A stretch of 64,000 nt of DNA from Gp1-AA122 sp036378535. Lineage in GTDB: Bacteria > Acidobacteriota > Terriglobia > Terriglobales > Acidobacteriaceae. The notes beneath the pieces are model-generated. The model made no database searches. It worked only from the letters and a program-made list of their open reading frames with translations, and had not been told where the DNA came from. The position numbers were made by a program, and so were the translations under genes. Shown piece by piece: positions 1 to 9,288 of the stretch. Location of the stretch: positions 124,001 to 188,000 of the forward strand of contig DASUWH010000016.1 of the NCBI GenBank assembly GCA_036378535.1, in the 5' to 3' direction. Each line of letters opens with the position of its first letter. The stretch's first letter is position 1.

Positions 1-495
1 ATAGTCGATGCCAAGCGGCACGTGCCCCGCAACAATGTCCTGTTTGTTGGCGCCATAGCATTGGCCGGCGCCATGCTCGTCACCAAAGGCTGGTTTAGCT
101 ACGGCTTGGGCGCCGAGATGCTCAATTTCGGCGCGCTCATCGCCTTCATGGGCGTCAATTTGGCGGCCTTCATTCGCTATGATGTGCGCGACAAAAAGAG
201 AAGCCCTGTTGTCCCCTTGGCCCTCACTGTGCTGGTCATCGGGCTGGTTCTTTGGCCGAACTCCAATTGGATTGCGTTGACCATCGCGGGCGCAGGCTTG
301 GCCTTCTTGGCCCTGCTCGCCCCGCCCATGGCCGGCTTCACCATTTGCTTTTTCTTGTGGAAGAATCTCAGCTGGAAAGCCTGGCTGGTCGGTGGACTCT
401 GGATGATCGTGGGCATCGCATTCGGCGCCTGGAAGACGCGTGGCTTCCGCGGCAACCTGATCAACTTCGAATTGCCTCCGGAAGACGCCGAATAG
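1..495 (+). CDS. APC-family amino-acid permease, C-terminal part (5' truncated by window edge)
   Basis: The frame is open from the first base (codons ATA GTC GAT GCC AAG) and runs 164 residues to a TAG stop. The hydrophobic pattern gives about four membrane segments, as in the C-terminal third of APC-superfamily permeases. The best internal evidence is a paralogue at 50504-51865: both share the PRNNVLFVG motif, LLNFGALLAFMGVN-type helix and an RTRGF motif near the C-terminus. The GTG at 22 is an internal codon, not the start. It would act in the inner membrane importing amino acids or amines by ion-coupled transport; the substrate cannot be read from this fragment. A repeat-filled spacer follows the stop. 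Confidence 0.85.
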   Translation: MVDAKRHVPRNNVLFVGAIALAGAMLVTKGWFSYGLGAEMLNFGALIAFMGVNLAAFIRYDVRDKKRSPVVPLALTVLVIGLVLWPNSNWIALTIAGAGLAFLALLAPPMAGFTICFFLWKNLSWKAWLVGGLWMIVGIAFGAWKTRGFRGNLINFELPPEDAE

Positions 496-498
496 ATT

Positions 499-890
499 AG
501 TAATTTTGCAATCGGGCAATTTTGTAATTTAAATGTCATCCTGAGTGAGGGCGGAAGCCCGAGTCGAAGGACCCCATGTCTCCTGAATCAGGCGCAGGCT
601 TCGAAGGGGATTCTCACCGTTGCTATCGATCGCTCCGGCTGGCGACGATGTATACCCAATACTCATGGTCCATCTGGAAAATGCCTTTCCGAGCCTCTGC
701 CCGTGTAGACGGCCAAGGGGTCCTTCGACTCCGCGACTGCCCGGCTTCGCGTGCCAGCCACTCCGCTCAGGATGACAGATTAGGGTAATTCCAATTTCCC
801 ACCGCATTATCGAATCAAAATTCTGTCGACGAAACGCCGGTTCGCCTCGGTGGTTTTTAAATTGCAAAATTACCCGATTACCAAATTACT
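499..890. repeat. Nested intergenic repeat, two inverted-repeat layers
   Basis: This gene-free stretch is a composite. The outer layer is an AT-rich inverted repeat of about 32 bp, left arm 499-530 and right arm 859-890, with the core aattttgcaatcgggcaatt. Inside it sits a second element with the inverted ends TGTCATCCTGAG (534-545) and CTCAGGATGACA (766-777). No convincing gene lies here. An unsplit copy of the outer element occurs at 10101-10188. Confidence 0.8.
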
Positions 891-894
891 CAAT

Positions 895-3588
895 TCACTC
901 TACGTTCCAGCCGCTCACTTCCACTGCAGGCCTCGCTGCCCCCAATTCGCTGGCGCGATACCTGGCCGTAATTTCGCGTTTCTCGCCTGGCATCAGCGAG
1001 ACATAATTGTCTTGCCACAGCACCGGCAGGATCTCTTCGCCACGCTGTCCCTTATTGACCTTCAGCCGTACGAAGAACGCAAGATTCTTGCTCGGATTCT
1101 CGATAGCGATGTGAGTTATCCCCTCGTCTCCGCTGCGTTCGCTTCGGCTGGTTACGTTCAGCTTCACTTTCGGTAACTGCTTAAGCGCCGTGAAGTCGGC
1201 GTAGGTGGCGGTCGGAGTCGTGTACCACGTCGATTTTTCCCAATCCAGCGTTTCCGGCGAAGTGGACAGCCAATAGAAATTTGATCCGACCAGTTTGCCA
1301 CCGGAATCCTGCACCGTCAGGCGGACGAAATAGGTCGGACTGAGGCCCTGCATTTCCGGCAAGTCGAAAATTTTGTTGGTGCTGTCGGCGGGCGCATTGA
1401 CCGTCTGTTCTTTCGAGAACTTCTCGCTCATATCCAGGTTGTAAACCTTGGCGGTGAGCTTGAGATTGTTGGCATCCTGGTATTGGCTGCTCACCAGCCA
1501 CACCGAGTGGTCATCGTATCCGTAGATCGGATTCAGCGGCTGCATGGCCGTTTTGGCGCCGAAATAGCCGCCACCCGGCCGCAGGTAGTAGTCATACAAA
1601 TGCCAGATCACTGACGGCCAGGCGTTGTTCAACATCCACTGAATCACACCGGTTGACGTGTATTTGTTACGGCTATAGGCCTCATACATGGCGCGGATGC
1701 CTTCGTATGTCATCAATTGTGACTTAAAGGCATAGTCCTGAACGTTTTCGGCTTTGCCGTAACGCGCGTTTAAAGCGTCGGTAAATACGTGGATATCCTT
1801 GAACTCGCCGCCGCCGGCGTGGTAGTTCCAGTAATCATCGATGGGCCACAAGTGATCTTTAGGAATGAATTTTTCCAGGCTCTCGATGGGCGGCACCGCC
1901 GGTCCGGGACTGGTTTCGGTATTGAACGCATACGCCCCCCCGCAGCCTCCCTGATTGCACGGTGTGGGCGACTGATGGGTGGGGGAGTCGGTCAGCCAGT
2001 AGGACGGCGCAACGTACTCATACGGCCCCGTCATCTTTACGCCGCTGACCCCAGAGTATCCGGCCACTTTGGCCGTGGCCGATGACACGGTCGGATTCGG
2101 CCACAACAGCTGTTTCTCGACATCGGCATACATCTCTTCCACATCCGGGGGTGGTGGATTGTCGCTGCCATTCAGCCACATGACCAGGCTTGGATGACTT
2201 CGCAAGCGGTAGATCTGCGACGTCAGCGAATCCTTGGCTATCTGATAATCCGCCTGTGACCATTTCGACCAATGCTCCCAGTGGTCGCAGCAACACCAGC
2301 CGGCCATGATCAGGATGCCTTTACGATCTGCCCGCTCAAAAAAATCGTCGGGCTCGAGTTTCCCCTCGAGGCGAACGGTGTTGAGGCCCATATCCTGCAC
2401 ATAACGGAACTGGTCATCCACGTAATTGGGGGAATACCGAAGCATCATGTCGGAGGAGTAGCCGCCGCCTCGAATCAGGATTTTCTTCCCGTTAATACTG
2501 AAAACGCGCTTGTTGTTGTCGTTGACCTGGGAAGTGATCTCGCGGATGCCGAATTCCGAGTCAGATGAGTCTGAGACTGCGCCGTTCGTTTCGAATTCCA
2601 GGTGCAGCGGGTACAGTTCCGGCTTCCCCATCTGAGCCGGCCACCACAGGCGCGGATTTGAGAATGTCAGTTGTGAAAACTGCTCCGGCGTGAAACTGAT
2701 GTCCTTGATCTCGTTCGGCCCCAGTTCTACGTCCTGCTGAAAGGTAACCTTGCCGATCGCGCCCTTCACCGCGCCTTTGACCGCGTGGTCGGTTGCATTC
2801 TTAAGCTGTGCTGTTACGGTTAGCTGAGCGCTGTCATTCGCCGGCGAATTCACATGCGACACCACGGTTGGATAGCGCAGCGCCACCGGCCCGCTGGTTC
2901 GCACGGCGACATCCCGCCACAGGCCCATGTTCTTGTCCGGGGGCGCGGGATTCCAGTCCACAAATGTGATCGCCAGATCATCCTCACCGGGAGCCCAAAC
3001 CTGGACGGCTACAACATTCTCCGCCCCGGGCCGGGCAACATCCGTAATGTTGAATTCGTAGGTCCGCCACGCGCCTGCAACTTGCTCCATATTCGCGATC
3101 TGCTTGCCATTGACCCAGATATTGGCGCGGTAGTTGATACCTTTGAAATCCAGCCAGACGGTCTTCCCCTTGTCGGTAGCCGGAAGCTGGAAGCTCTTGC
3201 GATACCACCATGCAACGGCGAAAGGACTGTCCTGCTGCATGGGGATGTTCGAAAAATTTCCGCCGATCGGATAAGTCATGCCCGGATACTGGCGCAGATT
3301 CATACCAAAATTCGGATCGGGATAAATTTTCTGCTTTACCAAGGCCGCTACCACGGTAGTCGGAACACTGACTGTGTACCAACCGTTCGGGCGATAGCTC
3401 GCGGAGGAGATTACATCCCCGCCTTCAGCTACTTTGCCCGAGGATTGCAGAGCCCATCCCTCGGCCAGGCGCAGCGCAGTCCCGTCACCGGATGCTGCCT
3501 TTGGGGCCTGGGCGAAAATCAGACTTGAGGAAAGAAGAAGTTGAATGCCAAGAAACACGGAGCAAGAGGCGAAGCCTCGAATCTTCAT
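895..3588 (-). CDS. Secreted GH2 glycosidase, exo-beta-D-glucosaminidase / beta-mannosidase-like
   Basis: This 897-residue protein begins with a Sec signal peptide (about 1-26, cleavage after AQA) and a good ribosome site (GGAGGGA). The domain order is GH2: a jelly-roll sugar-binding domain (about 120-230, with WWYRKSF and FKGINYRANIWVNG), an Ig-like domain (about 240-350), a TIM barrel (about 360-680) and C-terminal Ig-like domains. In the barrel WLNGSDN places Asp476 where exo-glucosaminidases of the CsxA type carry their acid/base Asp. NTETSPG gives Glu558 as probable nucleophile. The Cys cluster WCCCDHWEHW (431-440) also resembles that subfamily. It probably trims terminal beta-linked GlcN or mannose residues in the periplasm or outside the cell. 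It stands alone on its strand, and the exact substrate is inferred. Confidence 0.85.
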   Translation of the reverse strand: MKIRGFASCSVFLGIQLLLSSSLIFAQAPKAASGDGTALRLAEGWALQSSGKVAEGGDVISSASYRPNGWYTVSVPTTVVAALVKQKIYPDPNFGMNLRQYPGMTYPIGGNFSNIPMQQDSPFAVAWWYRKSFQLPATDKGKTVWLDFKGINYRANIWVNGKQIANMEQVAGAWRTYEFNITDVARPGAENVVAVQVWAPGEDDLAITFVDWNPAPPDKNMGLWRDVAVRTSGPVALRYPTVVSHVNSPANDSAQLTVTAQLKNATDHAVKGAVKGAIGKVTFQQDVELGPNEIKDISFTPEQFSQLTFSNPRLWWPAQMGKPELYPLHLEFETNGAVSDSSDSEFGIREITSQVNDNNKRVFSINGKKILIRGGGYSSDMMLRYSPNYVDDQFRYVQDMGLNTVRLEGKLEPDDFFERADRKGILIMAGWCCCDHWEHWSKWSQADYQIAKDSLTSQIYRLRSHPSLVMWLNGSDNPPPPDVEEMYADVEKQLLWPNPTVSSATAKVAGYSGVSGVKMTGPYEYVAPSYWLTDSPTHQSPTPCNQGGCGGAYAFNTETSPGPAVPPIESLEKFIPKDHLWPIDDYWNYHAGGGEFKDIHVFTDALNARYGKAENVQDYAFKSQLMTYEGIRAMYEAYSRNKYTSTGVIQWMLNNAWPSVIWHLYDYYLRPGGGYFGAKTAMQPLNPIYGYDDHSVWLVSSQYQDANNLKLTAKVYNLDMSEKFSKEQTVNAPADSTNKIFDLPEMQGLSPTYFVRLTVQDSGGKLVGSNFYWLSTSPETLDWEKSTWYTTPTATYADFTALKQLPKVKLNVTSRSERSGDEGITHIAIENPSKNLAFFVRLKVNKGQRGEEILPVLWQDNYVSLMPGEKREITARYRASELGAARPAVEVSGWNVE

Positions 3589-3694
3589 TTACTAGTCCCT
3601 CCAAGCAGGAAACGAACCTTCCGCCGCTAAGGCAGGAAATCCGGCAGATCGGTACGCTTGAGCTGGGCTTTTCCCTGCTAGATAACCACGTTTT

Positions 3695-3710
3695 ATTGAT
3701 TCGTTTCAAT
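3695..3710. promoter_or_regulatory. Possible operator upstream of the GH2 gene
   Basis: An imperfect palindrome, ATTGATTCGTTTCAAT, is centred on CG about 107 bp before the GH2 start. LacI-type operators often have this form, but no matching regulator is adjacent. It differs from the 58168/63112 operators. Confidence 0.2.
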
Positions 3711-3816
3711 ACATTTCGTTAGATTTCATTTCAGGCCCGAAATGTGCCAATTTGAAACTGATTTCATCCGCCGTTTTCCCCCCAATTTTCCGCCTGGGGA
3801 TGCTGCAGTTCTGCCT

Positions 3817-3842
3817 GTTCAGGAGGCGACAGCCTCCTGAAC
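3817..3842. repeat. Perfect 11-bp hairpin (GTTCAGGAGGC / GCCTCCTGAAC)
   Basis: The two arms, 3817-3827 and 3832-3842, enclose a GACA loop between the divergent GH2 and peptidyl-prolyl isomerase genes, just upstream of a TATAAT. It lacks a T-run, so it is not a clear terminator. The rest of 3589-3894 shows nothing else recognisable. Confidence 0.5.
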
Positions 3843-3851
3843 TCATTGGTT

Positions 3852-3857
3852 TATAAT
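3852..3857 (+). promoter_or_regulatory. -10 box TATAAT of the peptidyl-prolyl isomerase gene
   Basis: A consensus TATAAT lies 37 bp before the ATG at 3895, leaving room for a short leader with the ribosome site GGAG (3881-3884). No good -35 is visible; the upstream hairpin occupies that position. Confidence 0.5.
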
Positions 3858-3894
3858 GAGAGATTCACCCCTGACTATCCGGAGTAACAAGTAA

Positions 3895-5877
3895 ATGATT
3901 CGATTCTTACAAACCCCTGGCCCGGTGAAAAAGATTGTTTTGAGCAGCATCCTGCTGGTCTTCTGCGGCGCCATGGTCATCACCTTGATCCCTGGCGGCC
4001 TGGGATCAAGCCTTGGGTTAGGCCAGCCCGCCGCCGGCGTGGTTGCCGACGTGGGCTCTCAGACGGTCACCCGCGACGAAGTGGTCCACCAGGCCCAGGC
4101 CATGTTGCGCCAGCAATTCCCGCGCGGCAATGCTATGTCTGCGCAACTGTTGCCCTACTTCACTTCGCGTGCGGCTGAACAGTTGATTACCGAGAAGGCC
4201 ATTATCAACGAAGCGCAACGCATGGGATTCAGGGCCACCGACGAAGACGTGGTTGATGAACTCCAGCATGGCCCCTATGCGGCCACTTTTTTCCCAGGCG
4301 GCAAGTTTATAGGCCAGGATGCTTACGAAAATCTGCTGCAGCAGAATGAACTGACCATCCCGCAGTTCGAGCAGGACATCAAGAACGAGATCCTTTTCCG
4401 CAAGCTGCGCGATCTGGTAACCAGTGGCGCGGCCGTAAACGAGACGGACGTGCGTCAGGAGTTCGAGAAGCGCAACACCAAGGTGAAGTTTCAGTACGCC
4501 TTTTTCTCGGAAGCCGATCTACGCAAGCAGATCCATCCCACCGATGCCGAGCTGAAGGCCTTTTATGACCAACATAAGGCTGAATACAACAACTCCATCC
4601 CCGAAAAGCGCAAGATTGCCTATGCGCTGATCGACAGCAATAAGCTCGCGTCCGATACGCAGGTCTCCGACCAGGATCTTCGCTCTTATTACGACCAGCA
4701 TCGCGATGACTATCGCGTTCCCGAGCAGGTGACCGTCAGCCATATCTTGATCAAAACTCCGACTCCCGGTCCTGACGGCAAGGTAGACCAGAAAGCGGTT
4801 GATGCGGCTCGAGCAAAGGCCGAAGATGTCCTCAAGCAGGTAAAGGCGGGAGGAAATTTCGCGGAACTGGCTAAGAAGTATTCCGATGATCCTGGCAGCG
4901 CCAAGAATGGCGGTTCTCTGGGCCCGGTTCAGCGCGGGCGCACCGTCCCCGAATTTGAAAAAGTGGCGTTCTCCCTTCCCAAAGGTCAAATCAGCGATCT
5001 GGTGAAGACTACCTACGGTTTCCACATCATCAAGGTCGACGACAAGCAACAAGCCCACACCAAGACTCTCGATGAAGTGAAAAGTCAGATTGAGCCGCTG
5101 ATTAGGCAGCAGAAGGCCGGGCGAGCGGCCGAGTCCCAAGCCAATGCTCTCTTAACCGGCGCACGATCGGAGGGGCTGGATAAAGCAGCGAGTGCGAAGA
5201 AGCTGCCCATGGTCAGCACGGACTTCTTTGCTCGGACCGATACTTTGCCCGGAATCGGCAACTCGCCCCAGCTAACCGATGCCGTCTTCGGCGCAGCTGA
5301 GAAAGCCCCACCTGATATTGTTCAAACCGCCCAGGGTTTTGTCGTGTTTCAGTTGTTGGGGATAAAGCCACCCGCGACGCCCAGCTTCGAGGAGGTTCGG
5401 CAGAAAGTGGTGGAGCAATTCACCAACGAACGCGCTACCACCATGCTGTCGCAAAAAGCCCAGGAATTGTCCGATCGCGCCAAGGCAGCCCACAATTTGC
5501 AGAAAGCCGCGAAGGAATTGGGCGCCGCCGTGAAGACCAGCGACTTCGTGTTGCCCGACGGCCAGGTCCCCGACATTGGTTCGATGGCTGGTTCTGCCAA
5601 TGTGGCTTTCAGCATGAAGCCCGGCGATATCAGCGGGCCAATCACGACCGGCGCTACCGGCGCGGTCCTCCAATTAGAAGATAAGCAGAGTCCTTCACAA
5701 GAGGAGTTCACCCAGAAGAAAGACGAGATCCGCGATACCCTACTGCAGCAAAAGCAGGAGCAATTGTTCGGAGTCTTCGTCAGCAACCTTCGTCAACAGT
5801 TGGAAAAATCCGGCAAGATCAGGATCAATCAGGAAGAGCTGAAAGGCTTGACCCGTAGTTCCAGCGAAGGCGAGTAA
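3895..5877 (+). CDS. Membrane-anchored SurA/PpiD-type peptidyl-prolyl isomerase (folding chaperone)
   Basis: This 660-residue protein has an N-terminal membrane anchor (about residues 13-35), no cleavable signal, and a periplasmic body. A SurA_N-like chaperone region (about 45-230) precedes a parvulin PPIC domain (about 277-385) with the family blocks VSHILIK, FAELAKKYSDD, GGSLGPVQRG and TYGFHIIKV. The C-terminal half (about 400-640) is rich in helix and includes a degenerate second parvulin-like section. The architecture is that of PpiD/PrsW-type foldases that help outer-membrane and secreted proteins fold at the inner-membrane surface. That fits the many secreted proteins in this window. 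malQ follows 111 bp downstream but is functionally unrelated. Confidence 0.88.
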   Translation: MIRFLQTPGPVKKIVLSSILLVFCGAMVITLIPGGLGSSLGLGQPAAGVVADVGSQTVTRDEVVHQAQAMLRQQFPRGNAMSAQLLPYFTSRAAEQLITEKAIINEAQRMGFRATDEDVVDELQHGPYAATFFPGGKFIGQDAYENLLQQNELTIPQFEQDIKNEILFRKLRDLVTSGAAVNETDVRQEFEKRNTKVKFQYAFFSEADLRKQIHPTDAELKAFYDQHKAEYNNSIPEKRKIAYALIDSNKLASDTQVSDQDLRSYYDQHRDDYRVPEQVTVSHILIKTPTPGPDGKVDQKAVDAARAKAEDVLKQVKAGGNFAELAKKYSDDPGSAKNGGSLGPVQRGRTVPEFEKVAFSLPKGQISDLVKTTYGFHIIKVDDKQQAHTKTLDEVKSQIEPLIRQQKAGRAAESQANALLTGARSEGLDKAASAKKLPMVSTDFFARTDTLPGIGNSPQLTDAVFGAAEKAPPDIVQTAQGFVVFQLLGIKPPATPSFEEVRQKVVEQFTNERATTMLSQKAQELSDRAKAAHNLQKAAKELGAAVKTSDFVLPDGQVPDIGSMAGSANVAFSMKPGDISGPITTGATGAVLQLEDKQSPSQEEFTQKKDEIRDTLLQQKQEQLFGVFVSNLRQQLEKSGKIRINQEELKGLTRSSSEGE

Positions 5878-5889
5878 ACCTGTTGTCGT

Positions 5890-5907
5890 GCGGGCACCCC
5901 CGCCCGC
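5890..5907 (+). terminator. GC-rich hairpin after the isomerase gene
   Basis: GCGGGC and GCCCGC pair around a six-base loop 13 bp past the stop, followed by a short T-containing stretch (gttcttcgttg). It may terminate transcription or be a repeat remnant; a second small palindrome (gagggcggcatcgcccc) lies at about 5952. Confidence 0.35.
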
Positions 5908-5988
5908 GTTCTTCGTTGTAATCTAGTTTCGTAACCATATACTCAAGAGCGAGGGCGGCATCGCCCCCGTCTCCACTTCCAGACCAGC

Positions 5989-7518
5989 ATGTCTTTTCCC
6001 CGTACTGCCGGAATACTTCTTCACCCGACATCTCTTCCGTCCTGCGGAGGCATCGGCGATTTCGGCCCCGCCGCCTACCAATTCGTTGACTTCCTTGCCT
6101 CCGCACGCCAGGGAGTTTGGCAGATCCTGCCGATGGGCCCGGTAGGATATGGCAACTCGCCGTATTCTTCAATCTCCGCCTTTGCGGGAAATCCGTTGCT
6201 CGTCAGCCTGGAGCGTCTTGCCGACCGTGGATGGATTGAGCATTCGAAAGTTTCCAGCTTCGGCCATCAGTCCGGCGCCGTCGATTACGATGAAGTGCGC
6301 GCCCGCAAAGTGCCTCTGCTCACCGCCGCCGCACAGAACTTTCGCCAGCGAGCGTCCGCATCTCAGCGTTCCCGTTTCGAAAGTTTTTGCAACGGCAATC
6401 AATGGTGGCTCGAGGATTTTGTGCTCTTCGACAGTCTCCGCGATCATCACCAGGACGAGAACTGGAATCAATGGCCGCGCGAATTGGCACGCCGCGAACC
6501 GGAAGCGCTGCAACGGGTCCGGCAGGAATTCAACGAGGAACTCGATATCCGCCGGGTGATTCAGTTTGCGTTTTTCGAGCAGTGGCACAGCCTGCGTGCT
6601 TACTGTCACACCCGCTCGATTCGCATTGCCGGGGACATAGCCATCTTTGTGAATTACGACAGCGCGGATGTGTGGACGAACCCCCACCTGTTCCGCTTGG
6701 ACGAAAATCTGAATCCCCAAGTGGTGTCCGGCGTTCCGCCCGATGCCTTCAGCACCACCGGACAGCGTTGGGGCAACCCGCTTTACCGCTGGGAGGTGAT
6801 GCGCGACCGTGGCTATGAATGGTGGATTCAGCGCATGCGCTGGGCGGTGGAGACCTGCGACTACATCCGCATCGATCATTTCCGCGGCTTTGAACAATTT
6901 TGGGAGATTCCCGCCCACGAGCCCACGGCTATTCACGGCCGCTGGGTCGACGGACCCAAGGACGAAATCTTTCACAAATTGCGCGAAGCCTTAGGCGGAT
7001 TGCCGTTCTTCGCCGAGGATCTGGGTTTCATTACTCCCGAGGTGCACGCCCTCCGCGACCGCCTCGATATTCCCGGAATGGCAGTCATGCAATTCGGCTT
7101 TGGGGATACGGGCGCGCACATATACCTCCCCCATCGCCTGACTCCGAATCGCGTGATCTATACCGGCACTCACGACAATGACACCATGGTGGCCTGGTGG
7201 AACCGCTGCACCGATTACGAGCGTCGCTGCGCCCAAACCTACCTGGGCCGGATCGACGGCGACGTGCACTGGGCATTTATTCGCGCCGCCCAGGCCTCGG
7301 TGGCTAATCTGTGCATTGTTCCGCTACAGGATGTTCTCGGCTTGGGAAGCGATGCCCGAATGAATATCCCCAGCCTGCCGGATGGAAACTGGAGATGGCG
7401 CTACCCCTCCGGCGCTCTAACCCCTGACCTGGCCGAGAGACTGGCGATTCTGGCTGAAGTAACCGACCGCTTGCCACCCCAATGCCCCTCGTCCGGGCCC
7501 GAAGATTACGCGGCTTAA
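5989..7518 (+). CDS. malQ: 4-alpha-glucanotransferase (amylomaltase)
   Basis: This 509-residue protein has the normal length of bacterial MalQ and full GH77 signatures. LHPTSLPS at the N-terminus and PMGPVGYGNSPY are typical. The catalytic residues are visible: nucleophile Asp296 in IRIDHFRGF, acid/base Glu343 in FAEDLG and transition-state Asp396 in GTHDNDT. The C-terminal block LGLGSDARMNIP is also present. It transfers alpha-1,4-glucan segments between maltodextrins in the cytoplasm, releasing glucose, in glycogen/maltodextrin turnover. No Shine-Dalgarno is obvious before the ATG. No other glycogen gene is adjacent. Confidence 0.96.
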   Translation: MSFPRTAGILLHPTSLPSCGGIGDFGPAAYQFVDFLASARQGVWQILPMGPVGYGNSPYSSISAFAGNPLLVSLERLADRGWIEHSKVSSFGHQSGAVDYDEVRARKVPLLTAAAQNFRQRASASQRSRFESFCNGNQWWLEDFVLFDSLRDHHQDENWNQWPRELARREPEALQRVRQEFNEELDIRRVIQFAFFEQWHSLRAYCHTRSIRIAGDIAIFVNYDSADVWTNPHLFRLDENLNPQVVSGVPPDAFSTTGQRWGNPLYRWEVMRDRGYEWWIQRMRWAVETCDYIRIDHFRGFEQFWEIPAHEPTAIHGRWVDGPKDEIFHKLREALGGLPFFAEDLGFITPEVHALRDRLDIPGMAVMQFGFGDTGAHIYLPHRLTPNRVIYTGTHDNDTMVAWWNRCTDYERRCAQTYLGRIDGDVHWAFIRAAQASVANLCIVPLQDVLGLGSDARMNIPSLPDGNWRWRYPSGALTPDLAERLAILAEVTDRLPPQCPSSGPEDYAA

Positions 7519-7741
7519 GCTGGTCGTTAGTCGTTGGTCGTTGGCTCCTACTGCTGGCGTTGCTTGGAACTCTGTCATCCCGAGCGAAGCATAGTTGCGC
7601 GAAGCGCAGCTATGCGTAGTCGAAGGACCTTGTGTTTTGTTGTTTCCTTGCTAACGACCGAAGCCGACTGAGCATAGCGAAGGAGAGCAAGTGGAGGACC
7701 TTGTGTTTGCTTCTCTACTAACGACTAACGACCAACGACTA
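7519..7741. repeat. Composite intergenic repeat (gtcgtt arrays around a TGTCATCC element)
   Basis: Short tandem units of the type gtcgtt(a/g) at 7521-7545 are mirrored as inverted units (taacgactaacgaccaacgac) at 7716-7740. Between them lies a TGTCATCCCGAGCGAAG element (from 7573) with an internal palindrome gcgaagcgcagctatgcg. There is no gene. The right array runs into the stop of the NRAMP-like gene. Confidence 0.75.
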
Positions 7742-9133
7742 GCGTATCCAGGTCCAGATCAGTCCAACTGCCGCCCCGGAAGTAGCCGCCGTGGCCAGCC
7801 AACCGAGAATATTCAAAGCTCGGGTGTTCACGTGGTTTCCCATAATCTCTCGATTATTGGTAATTAACATGATCAACACCATCAGCGGAGGCGCCAGCAG
7901 GCCTTCAATAACTCCGGCCCAGAACAGCGCCGTGATGGGATTGATTCCGATGAAGTTCAGACCCATCGCTACCAGCGTGGAAAGAATGATAACCGCATAG
8001 AATTCCCGGGCGTGCTGTGGCCGGTGATCGAGGCTATGTTTCCAGTCGAAGGCCTCGGCCAAGGCATAGGCCGGTCCTGTGGTGAGGACGGGGACCGCCA
8101 GAATTCCTACACCAACCACTCCCGCAGCAAATAGCAAAGTGGCAGCCTTACCCGCCAAAGGGCGGAGCGCCTGCGCTGCCGCGTAAGCCGAGTCGATGTT
8201 GTGCTGGCCGGCCCGGAAGAGTGTCGCGGCCGTACACACCACAATGAAGTAAATGATCAGGCAGGAAAAAATCATGCCGGCATTGACGTCGAAGGCGGCA
8301 TAACGAAGCTCATGGTCGGAAGCCCCGCGGCGCTGCCATACGTGATGCCTGCCGATCGCCATCTCTTCCTCCACCTCCTGGCTGGCTTGCCAGAAGAAGA
8401 GGTAAGGGGAGAGGCTGGTGCCGATCATGGCCACGATCATGCCCAGATACTCGGCATTGAAATGCAGCCGCGGCAAAGCCGTCCCCAGGCCGACCACGGT
8501 CCAATCGGGATTGGCGAGAAACCCGGCTCCTACGTAAGCGAAAAGTGCCAGAGCCAGCCACTTGAAAATCTTTTGCAGCAAGCTATAGGTGCCCCAGGTC
8601 AACATGCCGATGATGAGCAACGTGACGCCTACGATCAGCACGGGTGCGGCAACCGGCACCAGCAGCCCCAAAGAAGCGGCGATGGCGCCAATATCGGCCG
8701 CGGCACCGATGATGTTCGCCACTAGCAACGCGGCGATCACCGGATAAAGCAGCCAGCGGGAGTAATAATGGCGCAGCACCCCCCCGATACCCATCCCGCT
8801 CACCATGCCGATTTTCGACGACAGGTATACCGATGCGGCCATCATGGGGAAAACCACCGGGACCATCCATAGCAGTGAGAAACCAAAGGCAGCCCCAGTC
8901 TTGGCATAGGTGCCGATGGCGCAGGGATCGTCATCGGCGGCGCCAGTGACCACACTGGGACCCAGCAATCCCAAAACCGACCGCATGCGGCTGGTGACAG
9001 GCGCCGAATAGCGCTGCACCACCGCTGCCGCGCGATGCCGCTTCTCGGTGGCCGGGCTCGTAGCTTCTCCGTTCACTAGTCTGTTCCCGATGGGGCTGGA
9101 CAGCTTCTCATCCTGAGACAATCGATTCGCCAA
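7739..9133 (-). CDS. NRAMP-superfamily divalent metal transporter, atypical motifs
   Basis: This 464-residue protein has about eleven hydrophobic segments and the overall look of the NRAMP/SLC11 family. After a soluble N-terminus of about 60 residues, the first helix reads GAADDDPCAIGTYAKTG, which is the position of the metal-binding DPxN motif; here Asn is absent. In the sixth helix, where Mn/Fe NRAMPs carry MPH, the sequence is TSLSPYLFFWQASQE. This points to a variant clade whose substrate is not safely Mn or Fe (NRAMP-related Mg or Al carriers are possible). It acts in the inner membrane. It is monocistronic, with convergent malQ and divergent FAA-hydrolase neighbours. Confidence 0.8.
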   Translation of the reverse strand: MANRLSQDEKLSSPIGNRLVNGEATSPATEKRHRAAAVVQRYSAPVTSRMRSVLGLLGPSVVTGAADDDPCAIGTYAKTGAAFGFSLLWMVPVVFPMMAASVYLSSKIGMVSGMGIGGVLRHYYSRWLLYPVIAALLVANIIGAAADIGAIAASLGLLVPVAAPVLIVGVTLLIIGMLTWGTYSLLQKIFKWLALALFAYVGAGFLANPDWTVVGLGTALPRLHFNAEYLGMIVAMIGTSLSPYLFFWQASQEVEEEMAIGRHHVWQRRGASDHELRYAAFDVNAGMIFSCLIIYFIVVCTAATLFRAGQHNIDSAYAAAQALRPLAGKAATLLFAAGVVGVGILAVPVLTTGPAYALAEAFDWKHSLDHRPQHAREFYAVIILSTLVAMGLNFIGINPITALFWAGVIEGLLAPPLMVLIMLITNNREIMGNHVNTRALNILGWLATAATSGAAVGLIWTWIR

Positions 9134-9288
9134 CTCCGTTATGATGCCAAGCTACTCACAAAAGGGTTGTTCCAAATTTGGAATTGCGGAATTGCTGGTA
9201 GCTGCTGCTGGAAGCTGGTGTATTTTTCGCACCACACGATTACATAGGTAGTTCTCGAAAATCTGCCTTTGTGTTTAGATAGTTTGAA

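Noticed and set aside
2854..3528. 224-residue plus-strand frame
   Set aside because: It is antisense to the well-supported GH2 gene and shows no family features.
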